Source: Ascoidea asiatica
Lineage: Eukaryota > Ascomycota > Saccharomycetes > Ascoideales > Ascoideaceae
Reading direction: 5' to 3'
Assembly: GCA_001600695.1 (NCBI GenBank)
Contig: BCKQ01000002.1
Location: forward strand, 930,001 to 994,000
Length of the DNA stretch: 64,000 bases
Below the pieces are notes generated by a model, which did no database searches, was not told where the DNA came from, and saw only the letters and a program-made list of their open reading frames with translations. Each line of letters opens with the position of its first letter. The first letter of the stretch is position 1. Of the stretch, positions 1-10,702 are shown in pieces. A program made the translations under genes and the position numbers.

Positions 1-1180
1 ATTAAACTTGAAAGATTAGTAATGACGAAAATTAGTCGAGCATTTATTTCTTAAGTATCATGAAATAAGATGTAAGGATCAATTAATATAATTAGGTAAT
101 ATTCTAATTTATATTACAATTCATAATTCATAATTCCCATATATTTCATATATTTCAAATTTTAGATTAGTTTATTAACAATCATTTTACTCTAAGATAG
201 ATTGATATCAGAGTCCAACTGATTGAATATGATAATAGTGAACTCATGATAATCTCAAGTTTATTAAATTTTAATAAATGTTTTGATTCTGATTTAGTTT
301 TAATTTTTGAACCGAGTTTATTAAAAATCTCGTCTAGATTTAACTTGTTTCAAATTAGTAGACAAATTAAGATCAGGTAATTAAATTTCTTTAGCACATA
401 AATGATGATTGTTGAATAAAGGTTAACCTGTTATTGAAGAGAATAATAAATAATAAATAAAGGTTAAAAAATAATAATTAATAAATAAATAATAAATAAT
501 AAATAGTAAATGAATAATAAGTTAAAAATTATTAGACGCTGAATCTAATTTCTAAGACCCATTGTTCTGGATTTTTGATCAGTAGTTTCCTGTTAAGAGT
601 GCATTAAAGTAAATATTAATGCACTTTTCTCTTTTGATTGAGTTCCGGCTGGAACTATCCTCGGAATTCAAACTTACGAATTCTCTAGAATCTGGTTTCA
701 TATTAATTTGTATCTCGTGATTATACCTCTATTTTTGAAAGGAAAGGCATCAGAAATTGGTGATTTTGGTGGTATTTCCAACAATATAAAAGCTATTATA
801 ATTCCTTAGTTTTACTAACTTTAACTTTATGAGCATTAATATTGATTAAGGGGATTATTGATATGTATAATTATTAGCCAACTTTAATATTAAACTCAAA
901 ATTGAAAAAAAATGTTTAAAAAAAAAAAAATCAAACGTATTATTAAATCTCTATGATCCTTATCAAGGCGATATAATGAAATAACCAACAAAAACATATA
1001 TAAATCCAAGAAGTAAAAAATGAACAAGGATTGAGAATTAAGAAACAAGAAATTCAAGAATTGAGAATTGAATTATTGTAAAGCTTAAAAAAAAAACATT
1101 ATCTAACCTTATTACATAAAAAACCAGTTATTATATATCATAAAATTTCATTCTAATTTTAAATTATTTTTATTATTGAC
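1..1180. other. Non-coding stretch 3' of TOA2
   Basis: No convincing reading frame on either strand. Positions 420-520 are a low-complexity TAA/AAT-rich tract. Positions 590-720 hold a run of inverted repeats, listed separately. Positions 900-940 contain an A-run. The left edge shows no truncated gene. Confidence 0.6.
598..656. repeat. Two adjacent hairpins
   Basis: The first inverted repeat has 10-bp perfect arms, AGTGCATTAA (598-607) and TTAATGCACT (616-625), with an 8-nt loop. The second has 6-bp arms, AGTTCC (641-646) and GGAACT (651-656), with a GGCT loop. Two GAATTC sites and ATTCT/AGAAT half-sites follow up to about 692. The function is unknown: a structured transcript or a set of dyad protein-binding sites are both possible. 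Confidence 0.6.
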
Positions 1181-1522
1181 TTATTCACCAACTTTTTTTG
1201 AACTACAAGCAACAATCTTTAATTTTTCAATATTTTTCTCTTTTTGATCTAATTTCATATTTAAATCTGTTATTTTAAATGTCCAAACATCATCACAAAA
1301 ATTATAAACACTTAAATGTCCTTTGAAACTTAATTTACTTTTAATTATATTTGCATCTTTTAATTTTTCACTTATGACTTTATCAAATGTTGATAATACT
1401 TGAATAGCTAATTGTGGTTGAATTTTTTGTTCTAAGATTAAATAATCTAGAGCATCAGTTAATGCAGTTCCAATAGTTGTAATTCTATACAATTCATAAT
1501 ATCCAGTGTTATTTGCACTCAT
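1181..1522 (-). CDS. TOA2: TFIIA small (gamma) subunit
   Basis: This 113-aa protein is the small subunit of general transcription factor TFIIA, which binds TBP-TATA complexes in the nucleus with the large subunit Toa1. The N-terminal signature GYYELYR at residues 7-13 is followed by the four-helix-bundle region (TTIGTALTDALDYLI and VLSTFDKVISEKL). The C-terminal beta-barrel segment holds FCDDVWTF and ends KLKIVACSSKK. This matches yeast Toa2 closely in order and spacing, and the length is slightly shorter than S. cerevisiae Toa2. The start is the only ATG upstream of GYYELYR. I see no intron. The gene lies tandem with the downstream RhoGAP gene, 581 bp away. Confidence 0.96.
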   Translation of the reverse strand: MSANNTGYYELYRITTIGTALTDALDYLILEQKIQPQLAIQVLSTFDKVISEKLKDANIIKSKLSFKGHLSVYNFCDDVWTFKITDLNMKLDQKEKNIEKLKIVACSSKKVGE

Positions 1523-1631
1523 CTTTTATTCTTAATTTTTCAATAAACTCATATACAGATACTATTCTGTTATATTCTCACAACTATTATACTAGTATTA
1601 TACTCTTATTATCACTGTCTGTCTGTTTATG

Positions 1632-1676
1632 ATTCCATGTCTATTCCATGTCTATTCCATGTCTATTTCATTGTCT
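1632..1676. repeat. 11-bp tandem repeat, four units
   Basis: Three perfect copies of ATTCCATGTCT (1632-1642, 1643-1653, 1654-1664) are followed by a degenerate 12-bp copy (1665-1676). The array is about 110 bp upstream of the TOA2 start. Confidence 0.9.
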
Positions 1677-1799
1677 TCTCTTGATCATCACTTCACAACT
1701 GCTTTCTGTCGGTAGCACAAGTCATATTCATCCTTGCCAGAATAATGTCCGTTACCCTTCTGCTTTCCGTCAGTTTCACCTTAAAGCTTGCAAGCTATA

Positions 1800-1855
1800 A
1801 ACTTATCAAGTTATCAAGCTATCAAATTTTCAAGTTATCAAGTTATCAAGCTATC
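1800..1855. repeat. 8-bp tandem repeat, seven units
   Basis: Seven units of AAGTTATC and variants (AACTTATC, AAGCTATC, AAATTTTC) run without gaps from 1800 to 1855. The array sits directly after the palindrome AGCTTGCAAGCT at 1785-1796. Confidence 0.9.
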
Positions 1856-1872
1856 GCGCACGAATGATTTTT

Positions 1873-1907
1873 TTACGTAAGAAGCCTTTTTTGCCCATTA
1901 CGTAATG
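1873..1907. promoter_or_regulatory. Paired TTACGTAA bZIP-type sites
   Basis: TTACGTAA occurs at 1873-1880 and again inside the 12-bp palindrome CATTACGTAATG (1896-1907). TTACGTAA is a recognised target of Yap/CREB-type bZIP factors in yeasts. Two palindromic copies 25 bp apart, 350-385 bp upstream of the TOA2 start, suggest a real upstream element. Binding is inferred. Confidence 0.5.
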
Positions 1908-2103
1908 TTCTGGGGAAATTCTGTATATTATTCACTATCCAAATTATTAATTTTATTAAATTATAAAACAAAAATGTTTAAAATAAATTATAATATAAAC
2001 ATTATTTAAAACTAAAACTTATTTAAATATAATGAAAACCATTTCCAGATCTATATTCATTGCCATAGTCAGCATTACAAAGACTATTTGTTAAGTTTAC
2101 TCT

Positions 2104-5100
2104 TTATGATCTAGCTTTTATAATTAAGTCTAAATCATCTTTTAAAATAATATAGAAATTTCTTCTTACATTATTTTCTTCTGCATTATGAATATTACTG
2201 AAATAAACTTGATATTTTCCATCTGGAGTAATATTTGAAGTTCTTGGACGAATTTTTAATTCATTTAATTTAAAAAAACTTTCTGAAAAATTATTATAAA
2301 TTTTAAAATTTCCTGATTCTGCTTCAAAATTACAAATTAGTAAAAATTTTCTAAATAAAAAAATTACACCATTATTTGTTAAGAAAGTTATTTTTATAGG
2401 TATTAATCTACAATCATCTTTATCTTCAGTATTAAAAATATTTTCATGATTTTCACTATTTTCTTTTTCTTTTCCAAAATCAAAATTTTTTAATACAATT
2501 TCTTTATAATTATTTTCCATTGAAATAAATTCAAAAATTCTTTTACATTTATATTCACTTCTTAAATTACTAATATCTTTATCAAAATTAATCATAATTT
2601 CTTTGGTTTTACAGTACAAGTGGTTTTCCAGAATTTCTTTATTTTCTTTATCTGTCTGTTTACTTTGAGATAAATCATTTCTTTGATCTATAGAACTCAT
2701 ATCATCAGGAGTATATTCCTTTTGTCCATTATTCTCATTGATTTTATAAAATTCAGATAATCCAACAATCGCTAATGAATTTGATGACAAAATATAATTA
2801 TATCTTTCAAATATTTTTTTCATTATATCTTTTGTCATAAATTTTTCTTTTTTAAGTAATTTATCATAAAAATATTTTTCAAATAATTTCAATTGATCAT
2901 TATAAATTCCATTTTCAACTTCTTGAAAAAAATTTCCTATTACAAAAAAATAATCCACTGTTGCAAATGAATAAACTAAATTACAAAATTCTTTACAATT
3001 TTCCTTTTCACTATACCAATTATTTAATATAGATAAATATTCATTTCCAATTAAAATATTTTCATTTCCTTCAACCGGTAAAATTCCTAATAATAAATCA
3101 ACTAAATTTTTAAAACATGCAAGAATTTTTTCAAATGGTTTAAAACAACTTAAATAAAATTCAACATTTACAAAAGGAAAACAAATTTTTTCTTTTTTTT
3201 CTTCTTTAAATTTATTACCAATTCTTAAAAAACCTTCAATTGTTAAATAATAATAAATTTGATTTTTAATAATTTGAAATATTTTTTTTTGTTTACTTAT
3301 AGTTTTTTCATTTAATTGTTCTTGAAGATATTTACTTGATATATTAAAAAAATTAACCCATCCACTATCAAATTTTTTATAAATTTGTTCATAATTTAAT
3401 TGACTTAAATTTGGTATAATAAATGGTTTAACAATTTCATTTTCACCACTATTAGAATTTTTAATTTCATTATTTTGAATATTCAAATCACCAAACCATT
3501 TTATAGCTTCATCTTCTGGAGATTTTCCATGATTATGTAAAACATTTGCTTTAGTAGATGTAACTATATTACTTAATCTTTTTAACATAACATCTCTTTT
3601 TTTACCTTTATTAGGAACATTACTTGTACTACTACTTCTTGATCTATTGGAACTTGTAGCTGATAATATTTTAAGATTATCTTGAGAAGTTAAGATATTT
3701 GTATCAACTGTTAACAGATTTCTAGAAGGGTTTGAATATGGACTTAAATTAATATTAGGAGAAGGATTTGAATTTTCAGCAAAATTACTATTTGTTAATG
3801 ATGAGGAATTTCTACCATTTGAATCAGAATTCAAATTAGAAATTGAATTAGAAATTGGAATTTGATTTGAATATGGAGTTGTCATTTGAGACTTATTTTG
3901 AAATGGAATTTGACCTTGAACTGTATTAGAAGTTTTATTATCTGAAGAATTGTTCAAATCTTCAATACTATCATTTTCTTTATGAAAATAACGATTAAAT
4001 TCAAATAAATCAGTTTGAATCAAATCAATTTTATTTGTTTTTAAATTAACATCATTTAAAAGTAATTTTTGAATGAAATAATCATTATTATCAATTAACA
4101 TCTTTATAATAAATTTTTGTAAAATTGACTCATTTTTTGTATTTGAATCCATAATTAATAAATTTTTTGAATCTTTTAAATCTTTTAAGTTTGAAATAGC
4201 TGATATATTCAATTGTTCATTAAGAAAATATGATGGATTAAAAATGATTGAGATTGCAAAAGAATTAATTTTTAAATTTTTGAAAAAATCTGAATCTAAA
4301 TTATTGAATAAATTGAATAAATTATTATTAAGATAGATGATTAAATCTAAATTATATTTATTTAAATTTTTTAAAAAAATTTTTATTACAAAATTTAAAA
4401 ATCTTTGAATTTTAATTTTCAAAATTTCATTTATATCACTATTATATTTTGATATATCTAAAGAAGTTGAAGAAGGTAATTTAGAATTTAGTTTTTTAAT
4501 GAATGAATTCAAAGAAGTTTCTTCATTAACTGAAAATTTTAAATCATAATCTTCATCTTTTCTTAAATAATTTATTAATATTTTAGATACATCAGGGGTT
4601 ATTAAAGAAGAAGGTAAAGAATTTAAATATCTCTTTAATAAATTAGCCACATCATGATTTGATATTAGCTGAGTTAAACCTCCATTGTTATTATTGTTAT
4701 TATTATTATTATTGATGTTGGCATTAATATTATCAATATTTATTATTTCAAATGGATTTGCTTCAAATAAGTTTTGAAGATATTTTATTGATTTTAAATT
4801 ACCATTAATTCTGAATATACCTTCACTTTTTAAAAATTCATGTTGAATTAAAAAATCAATTGAAGATATTATAATTGAAGGTACTTTTAAAGATATTAAT
4901 TCAATTAATGATTGATTATTATTATGATTTGAGTTAAATTCATTCTCAACTTCATTTTCATTTTCATTTATTGTATCATTCAGATTCTGATTTTCATAAT
5001 CATAATAATCATTAATATTATGACTTAAAATTGGAAAAGGAGATAGAATTGGGCTTGAAAGAGTTTGAGAAGATATTACATCTAAAGTATTTTCAAATAA

Positions 5101-5892
5101 TTTTTCTTTGGTTTGAATTAAATCATTATAAGTAGATTGATGAAATTGATTAGATTGATGAAATTGATGAGATAAATGTGATTGATGAGATTGTGGAGAT
5201 TGAGGAGATGGAGCTAATTGAGGAGATTGAATTAAATTTGAATTATTTGAAGTAAAAGAAAAATTTGAATTTGTTGAATTTAAAGAATTTTTTCTAGATA
5301 TATGAACATCAAGATTATTATTTGATTGATTTGAAGGAGGTTTTCTTTGTTTTGAATGAGTACTTGAAATTCTTTCAATTTTACCTTTATTATGTCTTAA
5401 ATTATGAATATTTTGAATATTTGTATGTTCATAAGTTGAATTTGATAAATTTTCAGATTCCATATTATCAGATTGAATTGTATTAATATTTATTGAATTA
5501 TCTAAAGAATTATCAATTGATTTATTAATTGAATTTTCAATTAAATTATTATCTTTAAGATTAATATGTTCTTCAATTGGATTATTTGTTGAATTATCAA
5601 TTAAATTATTGATTGAGTTATCTTTATTAGATTCTATTTTAGTCTCAATGATTGGATTTATATTTGAATCTGTAGTAGAGTCTATATTTGAACTTATATT
5701 AAAGTTTATATTAGGGTCTATTTTTGAATCTAGATTAGAGTCTTTATTGAAATCTTTATTAGGATCTTTATTCAAATCAATATTAGAAGTTATATTTGAT
5801 TCTAGATTAGAAGTTATATTAGAATCTATAATAGAGTCAATGTTATTAGAATCAGTGTTATTAGATTCTTTTGGTAAAGTAATTTGATTCAT
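2104..5892 (-). CDS. RhoGAP protein with C-terminal DH-PH-like module
   Basis: This 1262-aa protein likely regulates Rho-family GTPases. Residues 1-330 are Asn/Ser-rich and low-complexity. Residues about 338-600 form a RhoGAP domain: the arginine-finger loop GIFRINGN (Arg361), the helix HDVANLLKRYLNSLPSSLI, and a C-terminal helix ending in AISIIFNPSYF. From about 860 a divergent Dbl-homology domain can be traced: SKQKKIFQIIKNQ for the first conserved helix, then NVEFYLSCFKPFEK and DIMKKIFERYNYIL for the final conserved helix. A PH-like segment follows at about 1140-1262, with IFLFRKFLLIC as a typical PH strand pair. The GAP domain is clear; the DH-PH reading is pattern-based. I know no S. cerevisiae protein with both activities, so no symbol is given. 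Confidence 0.85.
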   Translation of the reverse strand: MNQITLPKESNNTDSNNIDSIIDSNITSNLESNITSNIDLNKDPNKDFNKDSNLDSKIDPNINFNISSNIDSTTDSNINPIIETKIESNKDNSINNLIDNSTNNPIEEHINLKDNNLIENSINKSIDNSLDNSININTIQSDNMESENLSNSTYEHTNIQNIHNLRHNKGKIERISSTHSKQRKPPSNQSNNNLDVHISRKNSLNSTNSNFSFTSNNSNLIQSPQLAPSPQSPQSHQSHLSHQFHQSNQFHQSTYNDLIQTKEKLFENTLDVISSQTLSSPILSPFPILSHNINDYYDYENQNLNDTINENENEVENEFNSNHNNNQSLIELISLKVPSIIISSIDFLIQHEFLKSEGIFRINGNLKSIKYLQNLFEANPFEIINIDNINANINNNNNNNNNNGGLTQLISNHDVANLLKRYLNSLPSSLITPDVSKILINYLRKDEDYDLKFSVNEETSLNSFIKKLNSKLPSSTSLDISKYNSDINEILKIKIQRFLNFVIKIFLKNLNKYNLDLIIYLNNNLFNLFNNLDSDFFKNLKINSFAISIIFNPSYFLNEQLNISAISNLKDLKDSKNLLIMDSNTKNESILQKFIIKMLIDNNDYFIQKLLLNDVNLKTNKIDLIQTDLFEFNRYFHKENDSIEDLNNSSDNKTSNTVQGQIPFQNKSQMTTPYSNQIPISNSISNLNSDSNGRNSSSLTNSNFAENSNPSPNINLSPYSNPSRNLLTVDTNILTSQDNLKILSATSSNRSRSSSTSNVPNKGKKRDVMLKRLSNIVTSTKANVLHNHGKSPEDEAIKWFGDLNIQNNEIKNSNSGENEIVKPFIIPNLSQLNYEQIYKKFDSGWVNFFNISSKYLQEQLNEKTISKQKKIFQIIKNQIYYYLTIEGFLRIGNKFKEEKKEKICFPFVNVEFYLSCFKPFEKILACFKNLVDLLLGILPVEGNENILIGNEYLSILNNWYSEKENCKEFCNLVYSFATVDYFFVIGNFFQEVENGIYNDQLKLFEKYFYDKLLKKEKFMTKDIMKKIFERYNYILSSNSLAIVGLSEFYKINENNGQKEYTPDDMSSIDQRNDLSQSKQTDKENKEILENHLYCKTKEIMINFDKDISNLRSEYKCKRIFEFISMENNYKEIVLKNFDFGKEKENSENHENIFNTEDKDDCRLIPIKITFLTNNGVIFLFRKFLLICNFEAESGNFKIYNNFSESFFKLNELKIRPRTSNITPDGKYQVYFSNIHNAEENNVRRNFYIILKDDLDLIIKARS
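5637..5853 (-). repeat. Degenerate 12-bp coding repeat (Ser-Asn-X-Asp)
   Basis: Residues about 14-85 of the RhoGAP protein are built from a four-residue unit of the type S-N-(I/L/K)-(D/T/E), seen in DNA as a degenerate 12-bp period. It is an in-frame minisatellite that probably varies in length between strains. Confidence 0.75.
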
Positions 5893-8658
5893 CTTTTAAT
5901 GATTTTACTGATTATATATAAGTTATATATGCTGTATAGTTTATATAAATGAATAAAAGATTATTGAACTTTTTGATGAGTTTAATATTGTTTCTTGATA
6001 TTTAAATGTTATGTGTTAAATTTGAATTTTAAAAAAGAGTATGATAATATTTTTATATAGTAATATATTAATATGTTGATATATTGATATGTAATAATTT
6101 TTAGAAGAATAGGAGTAATATTATTAAAGATATATTACTTTTGATTTATTGTATAAATTTGATAGTATTAGGATTAGTAAATTATGATGAAATTGAAAAC
6201 CAAGCCCTTTTTTAGATTGAATTTAGAGAAAAAAAGAATAATTGAGAATAAATGGAAATCAAATTATAAAAGGGATTAATTATGATTGATGTTCATTAAT
6301 ATTGATTAATTTCAATTGATATGAAATAATAGTTAAGTTAATTATTGTTGGAATTGTATATTAAAGAATTGAATTATGATGATATTTTGTTATATATAAA
6401 AGTTTGATTTATTTTAAGAAATTGAAAGATAAATATTTGTTTCCTATTTATTTCTTTATTTCATAATTCTTTAATTTATTTATTTATATGAGATTATGAA
6501 TGATTAGATTCTTTTTTAAGAGAATTAGCCTTGATTAAAGAAAAAAGAATTAAATATCAGTACTTAAAGAAAATATTGCAATAATACAATATAACTAAAT
6601 TAATTACTATTAATGTTACAATAGACAGGTAAAAAGATAGAATATCAGTTGAAATTGGTGACACTACGGTATGGTATTACTCAATTGACTCAAGGGACTC
6701 ATTGGTTTCATGGGATCCAGGAGATTCTAGACAGAGTATTTCCAAATAAAGCGAGGATCTAAATATTACTGTAGAATCTACGTAGATTATCAAATTGTCA
6801 GATTATCTATCAGATTTGAAGAAGCAATGTGAAGATATTGATACGTCAATAAATATTAATGTTATCGTTACCGCTAATCAGGATTATTGTTTACCAGCAC
6901 TCAGGGCAACTATTGCTAAAGAGGACATTTAGGACAAGATCTATTTCTTGTGGATGGAATATAGTGTAAGACTTTTAGCCTTAGGACACGCACAACATCT
7001 CTTCGTTGGCTATGCTCTCACTGTATGAATGAGCAAAAATAGTATGAAAAAAAATATTAATACTTAAATCTGAGAACAATATAAAGTAAGTCACATGCAA
7101 ATTGAGAGACCACTTTTATGGAAGTTATGCAAAACATGTTTTGATTGTAGCATCAGAATATTTAATGAAGAGAGAAGGAAATTAGAAGCAAAGCAAAAAA
7201 AAACTAGTAGTATTAATATATCTTATAATTTATCATAATCTACCATAAAATATGACCTTTGATCTAAAGTTCAAATAAATTCTATGACTGATTTCATTGG
7301 CCTTTTCTATTGAACATAAAATACGCGGTTTCAAACAAAAATAAAGATAAATTGGAAATACAAAACGAACTCGTACGACATGGTTATGGTCTCTAAATCC
7401 ATCGGTTAGTAAATTTTCAAAACCAGTATCAGAATCTTCAATTATAATTTTTTTTTTCATTTAACATAAATTACCAAGAGTGTGGATTCTTTTTTTTTTT
7501 TTTTTTGTTTTCAAAGGAAGGCAATAGTAATCCGGTTCCAGGTTTTATAACCGTTTCACAACTACCATTCATCCAGCATCAGCAAAAATGTACTAATAAG
7601 CGGGGTCTGGTGCACTGAGGTATTATTGTGTAATCTACGTAAAGTTATGTAGCGTTAGAATATGTTAAGCCATGTTGAATAGTCGCCTGTAGGAACCTGT
7701 CTCAAGAGAGTCAGGGATTATTCCCTCGAATAAAAAGGAAATTCTATGAAATTCTAGGAGATATTAGGAGAATTTAAATAATTTCTTTTTTCAGATCTAT
7801 TTTTAATATCCCGATTAGACCTAACTTAAAAAGCAGAAACATTTACTTTTTACTAACAGTGATATAACAGCTAACTTTGTCGCTAACGGTAACGGCAATG
7901 CCAACGGCGACTATGTCGGCAACTTTAACAGTAAACAAATATTTAAGTGAAATAAAATATATTTCCTGTTTAAAATGAAATAGGAAAAAAAAATTGCAAA
8001 AAAATAGAATGATATAATAATACGATACGCCGATAAAGAAAAAATAGAATTTGAAATAGAAAATGTTGAAATAGTTTTGACAATGTAAAATACATTAAAT
8101 ACTAAAAAAACCATAAAAAAAACATAAATCATGAATTTTTTGAAATTCGAATTCCAAGATTTTTATAATAACAAATCAAACAGAAATTACATTTCATTTC
8201 TTATTGATTATTATTATTCCTGGGTTTTCAATCACGATATAAAAAGAATAGCAAAATAAAGTAAATTTAGATGTCAGAATATCCAGGCTTTCCTTTGTAA
8301 TGAGCTGTTTCTTTCTTTTTGTGTGAATTTCTTATTCTGAATCTTTCGTGATTCTAATTTATTACATACTTTCTATTCTGGGTTGGATACTTGGAATCTA
8401 ATTAATTTATTTTGATAGTGCCTGTGTTTGTGCTTGAGCTTATGCTTATGTTTTTAATTTGCTTTCATTCACGGTGTTCCAGTTACTTTTTTGCCTTTCG
8501 CTTGATTATTAAAATAGCAATTGCCACTGTAGAAAGTGCTGAATATATTAGTTTGTCTTGTGAGCGAGTGAGTGACTAGACTAATAGTGTAGTAATAGTT
8601 TAGTAATAGTTAAGTAGTAGTGTAGTTGGATATTTAGTGATAGCTCAGGAAGCCATAA

Positions 8659-8708
8659 TGGCAGCAGCTAATAATAAATCATAATAAATCATAATAACAA
8701 ATCATAAC
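8659..8708. repeat. AATAAATCATA-type tandem repeat
   Basis: Three near-copies of an 11-bp unit (AATAAATCATA) follow a stretch rich in TAGTAATAGT repeats (about 8580-8630). Low complexity, no known role. Confidence 0.6.
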
Positions 8709-8929
8709 CAGAGTGAAGCGCATTTGGCTGTTGGCTGTTCGTGCTTAGTAACAATATTTGGCCGGTGGGTGGGCATTTCTTGTTTCTTTTTGCACTTCTT
8801 TTTCCAGTCTAGCGCACTGCAACGCTACAGACCAAATCTGAGTTCACCAGAAATGACTGTATCATCTGTTTGGCTGTATAAGATGTATCACCTGCAATCA
8901 TCTTCGTTTCTTCGTTTTCTGTGCTATTT

Positions 8930-8970
8930 ACAGTAGTAATTACAGTAGTAATTACTGTATTAATTACTGT
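8930..8970. repeat. 12-bp direct and inverted repeat
   Basis: Two perfect copies of ACAGTAGTAATT (8930-8941, 8942-8953) are followed by ACTGTATTAATT (8954-8965) and ACTGT. The third unit partly mirrors the first two, because TAATTACTGT is the complement of ACAGTAATTA. The result is a mixed direct and inverted array about 1.1 kb upstream of SOK1. Confidence 0.85.
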
Positions 8971-9340
8971 TTTTCTTTCTTTTCCCTTTCTTTTACTTCC
9001 TTTTCACTTTTCTAGTTTCTCTTTTCACTCCAATTTCACTTCTTTTTCCCAATAGATTATTCTTTTGCTGTAAATTATCACACATATAATAGTCACTCAC
9101 ATATATATAATTTATAATTATCTATAACAATCTATAATACATTTATCAATTGATATATTAATATAATATTTCTTGTAAGATATATATAATAATACGTATT
9201 GTAGCTCACCGTAAGAAGTATTATTTTGCAAAAGAAATACAAGTTCAATTCTTACTTTCTGTTTTTCTCTTTTCACATTTCAGATTTCAAAATTCAGATC
9301 CAGATTCAGATCTCGCTCAGGACTAACAAGTAACAAACAA

Positions 9341-9368
9341 CAAATATCAAATATCAAATATCAAATAT
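9341..9368. repeat. CAAATAT heptamer, four copies
   Basis: Four uninterrupted copies of CAAATAT run from 9341 to 9368. A further AAATAACAAATAA-type tract follows. Confidence 0.85.
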
Positions 9369-10053
9369 TAAATAATAAATAACAAATAAAATCACCCTTT
9401 AAATTTAAAGGTCTACATTTCAATCTCATTTATATTCTTTTTTAAAAATTTCTAAAGTTATATAATAATATATCACTAATATATTATATTTTAGTAATCA
9501 AAATAATATTAGTTATAATTATAATTAAAATTTTTTAAATTACCGTAATTATAATCAATATATCACACAAGAGTATAAAACACATTTCATTTCCTATTTT
9601 TTTTAACTTGTTTTTAAATCATAGTAATTTTATAAATTTGCCTTTTATTTTTTTAATATATTATATAATATACTATTCAAGTTATATTTAATATTTGATT
9701 TCAAAATCAATCAAACAAAAAATATAAAAGAATAATTTATTATAAAACTAAAAAATAAGTTAAAAAATTTTATTTATATTTAAGTATCCTATTATATCCT
9801 ATCATATTTACTTTATATTATATTGTATTCATTTATTAATCAACTTATCAATTTAATAAACTACTGTATAAATACTTAAACAAATTTACAATATCCTTAT
9901 AATACATCAAATACATTAAATAAATTCAATATATTTACTAATATTTATATATACATATACTTTTGAATTTAAATATAAATATATTTCACCTTAATAACTA
10001 ATAATTAATATCATATACAGTAATAAATCTTTTGATATATTTTATAATTAAAA

Positions 10054-10627
10054 ATGAATTCACAAATTAATAATCAAACTTCAAATGAGAATCAGGATCA
10101 GATTTATCAACCATCAACTTCTACTTCAACTTCTTCAACCTCTAATAATGATCCAAATCAATCTCATAATCATCATAATCAATATCTTTCTACTCCTTCT
10201 TCATCCTCTGTATTCTTTAATACTATACAAGTAGATTCTATGAATTCTATGAATTCAATATCTTCAATAGATCCTATAGATTCAATGAATCCTATAAATC
10301 CTTTAAATTCAATGGATTCTATAAATAATCTTCAATCTTTACATCACCTACAAAATAAAAATAATAGTAGTAATGTTAATAATAACAACACCAATAATAA
10401 TAATAATAATAATGATATTAATAATAACAGCAATAGTTGTAGTACCGCAATGAGCAATACTATCAATACAAATAGTATTACTTCTTCAACTTCAAATACT
10501 ATTAATAATAATACTGGTATCAATCATAATTCTATTATTAATTCATCAAATAATATCAATATTAATATCAATAATGGTGAAAATAATAATATTGCTAATG
10601 GTAACAAAAGTAAGAGCAATAATATTG

Positions 10628-10702
<75 letters not shown>

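Larger units (their letters stand above)
1523..2103. promoter_or_regulatory. TOA2 upstream region / 3' end of RhoGAP gene
   Basis: This 581-bp gap holds the TOA2 promoter and the terminator region of the next gene. The TOA2-distal part is very AT-rich. Between 1620 and 1910 it has two short tandem arrays, a 12-bp palindrome AGCTTGCAAGCT (1785-1796) and two TTACGTAA sites. Confidence 0.6.
5893..10053. other. 4.2 kb non-coding region between divergent genes
   Basis: This lies between the start of the RhoGAP gene (-) and SOK1 (+), so it contains both promoters. Positions 5900-6560 and 9000-10050 are extremely AT-rich. Positions 6640-7030, 7500-7930 and 8500-8940 are GC-richer and have short interrupted reading frames. 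A short hairpin lies at 7696-7715 (CCTG/CAGG and CTC/GAG arms). Positions 7866-7925 are rich in repeated AACGGC/GTCGGC. No tRNA or other known RNA was recognised. A 75-codon frame on the minus strand at 7233-7460 has no family features and is not called. Confidence 0.6.

Noticed and set aside
5609-5887. 92-codon plus-strand frame rich in ESI/LES repeats
   Set aside because: Mirror image of the Ser-Asn-X-Asp repeat in the minus-strand RhoGAP gene; no independent signal.
7233-7460. 75-codon minus-strand frame
   Set aside because: No family motif, short, in an AT-rich intergenic region; chance frame is more likely.
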